Part shown: positions 6,957 to 7,045 of the stretch, piece after piece
Layout: each line of letters opens with the position of its first letter
Numbering within the stretch: the stretch's first letter is position 1
Assembly: GCA_946061795.1 (NCBI GenBank)
Contig: CAMGSK010000077.1
Span: 1-7,045, forward strand
Reading direction: 5' to 3'
DNA: 7,045 bases
Origin: an uncultured Elusimicrobium sp.
Lineage (GTDB): Bacteria > Elusimicrobiota > Elusimicrobia > Elusimicrobiales > Elusimicrobiaceae
Made by a program: the position numbers and the translations under genes
The notes under the pieces: model-generated
Told to the model about the DNA's origin: nothing
The model's input: the letters and a program-made list of their open reading frames with translations, nothing else
Database searches by the model: none

Positions 6957-6963
6957 TATAGCA
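6955..6963 (-). promoter_or_regulatory. Candidate extended -10 promoter of the four-gene run
   Basis: The minus strand reads TGCTATAAT (6963-6955), a perfect TGn extended -10, and its last bases form part of the ATG at 6956. Normal spacing puts transcription start near 6948, at the tandem ATGATG (6950-6945). A possible -35 (TTGCCG, 6986-6981) is 20 nt away, which is too far, but extended -10 promoters need little from the -35. It lies just downstream of a terminator, where a new promoter would be expected. Confidence 0.5.
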
Positions 6964-6984
6964 ATTTCTTCCGCCTTTCCCGGC

Positions 6985-7019
6985 AAAAGCCGCCCCCGCT
7001 TATCCGCGGGAGCGGCTTT
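6985..7019 (-). terminator. Rho-independent terminator of an upstream minus-strand unit
   Basis: On the minus strand AAAGCCGCTCCCGC (7019-7006) pairs with GCGGGGGCGGCTTT (6999-6986) around a 6-nt loop, with a short T run after it. The single imperfect pair is a G-U wobble in minus-strand RNA but a C-A mismatch in plus-strand RNA, which argues for the minus direction. The gene it ends lies beyond the right edge; possible stops TGA (7043-7041) and TAA (7038-7036) are seen on the minus strand but the frame cannot be told. Confidence 0.75.
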
Positions 7020-7034
7020 GCAAACGGAGTTTGC
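7020..7034. repeat. Short inverted repeat next to the terminator
   Basis: GCAAAC (7020-7025) and GTTTGC (7029-7034) form a perfect 6-bp palindrome around GGA, directly beside the terminator hairpin. It may be a stabilising part of the 3' end, an operator-like site, or chance. Confidence 0.3.
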
Positions 7035-7045
7035 CTTAAATCAGC

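Noticed and set aside
1..7045. CRISPR array, tRNA, insertion sequence or integration site
   Set aside because: No regularly spaced repeats, no cloverleaf-like sequence, no transposase or integrase reading frame and no terminal inverted repeats were seen.

Overview
The window comes from a bacterial chromosome of roughly 50% G+C with tightly packed genes. Lysophospholipid recycling (Aas/LplT type), an exported TPR protein and Sec-type signal sequences suggest a diderm (Gram-negative) bacterium. The gene content faintly suggests Elusimicrobiota, but this is only an impression; nothing here fixes the phylum.

Layout: one plus-strand gene for an unrecognised four-helix membrane protein (6-878) converges on a minus-strand block that fills the rest of the window, and a compact bidirectional terminator (904-935) separates the two. 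Read in the minus direction from the right edge, a terminator (6985-7019) closes an upstream unit outside the window. A tight four-gene run follows: a 50-residue protein with a Cys/His-rich tail, a 238-residue membrane protein, an exported TPR protein and the fluoride channel crcB. These are joined by an 11-nt overlap, a 2-nt gap and a 4-nt ATGA overlap, and the run ends at a terminator (4518-4542). A perfect extended -10 (TGCTATAAT) at its head overlaps the first start codon.

Next come about 190 bases without an intact gene. They hold what looks like a small frameshifted ORF, possibly of the ribbon-helix-helix type, whose last base is the first base of the next gene. That gene (949-4353) is by far the largest: a 1134-residue fusion of an LplT-like lysophospholipid flippase, a PlsC-type acyltransferase and an acyl-ACP synthetase (Aas). 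It would carry out lysophospholipid import, fatty-acid activation and re-acylation in one chain.

Most of the window is ordinary housekeeping or membrane biology, and I do not see a clear new defence or mobile system. The points most worth a second look are the Cys/His-tailed micro-protein with its start-overlapping promoter, the broken small ORF before aas, and the uncharacterised membrane protein + TPR + fluoride channel operon.
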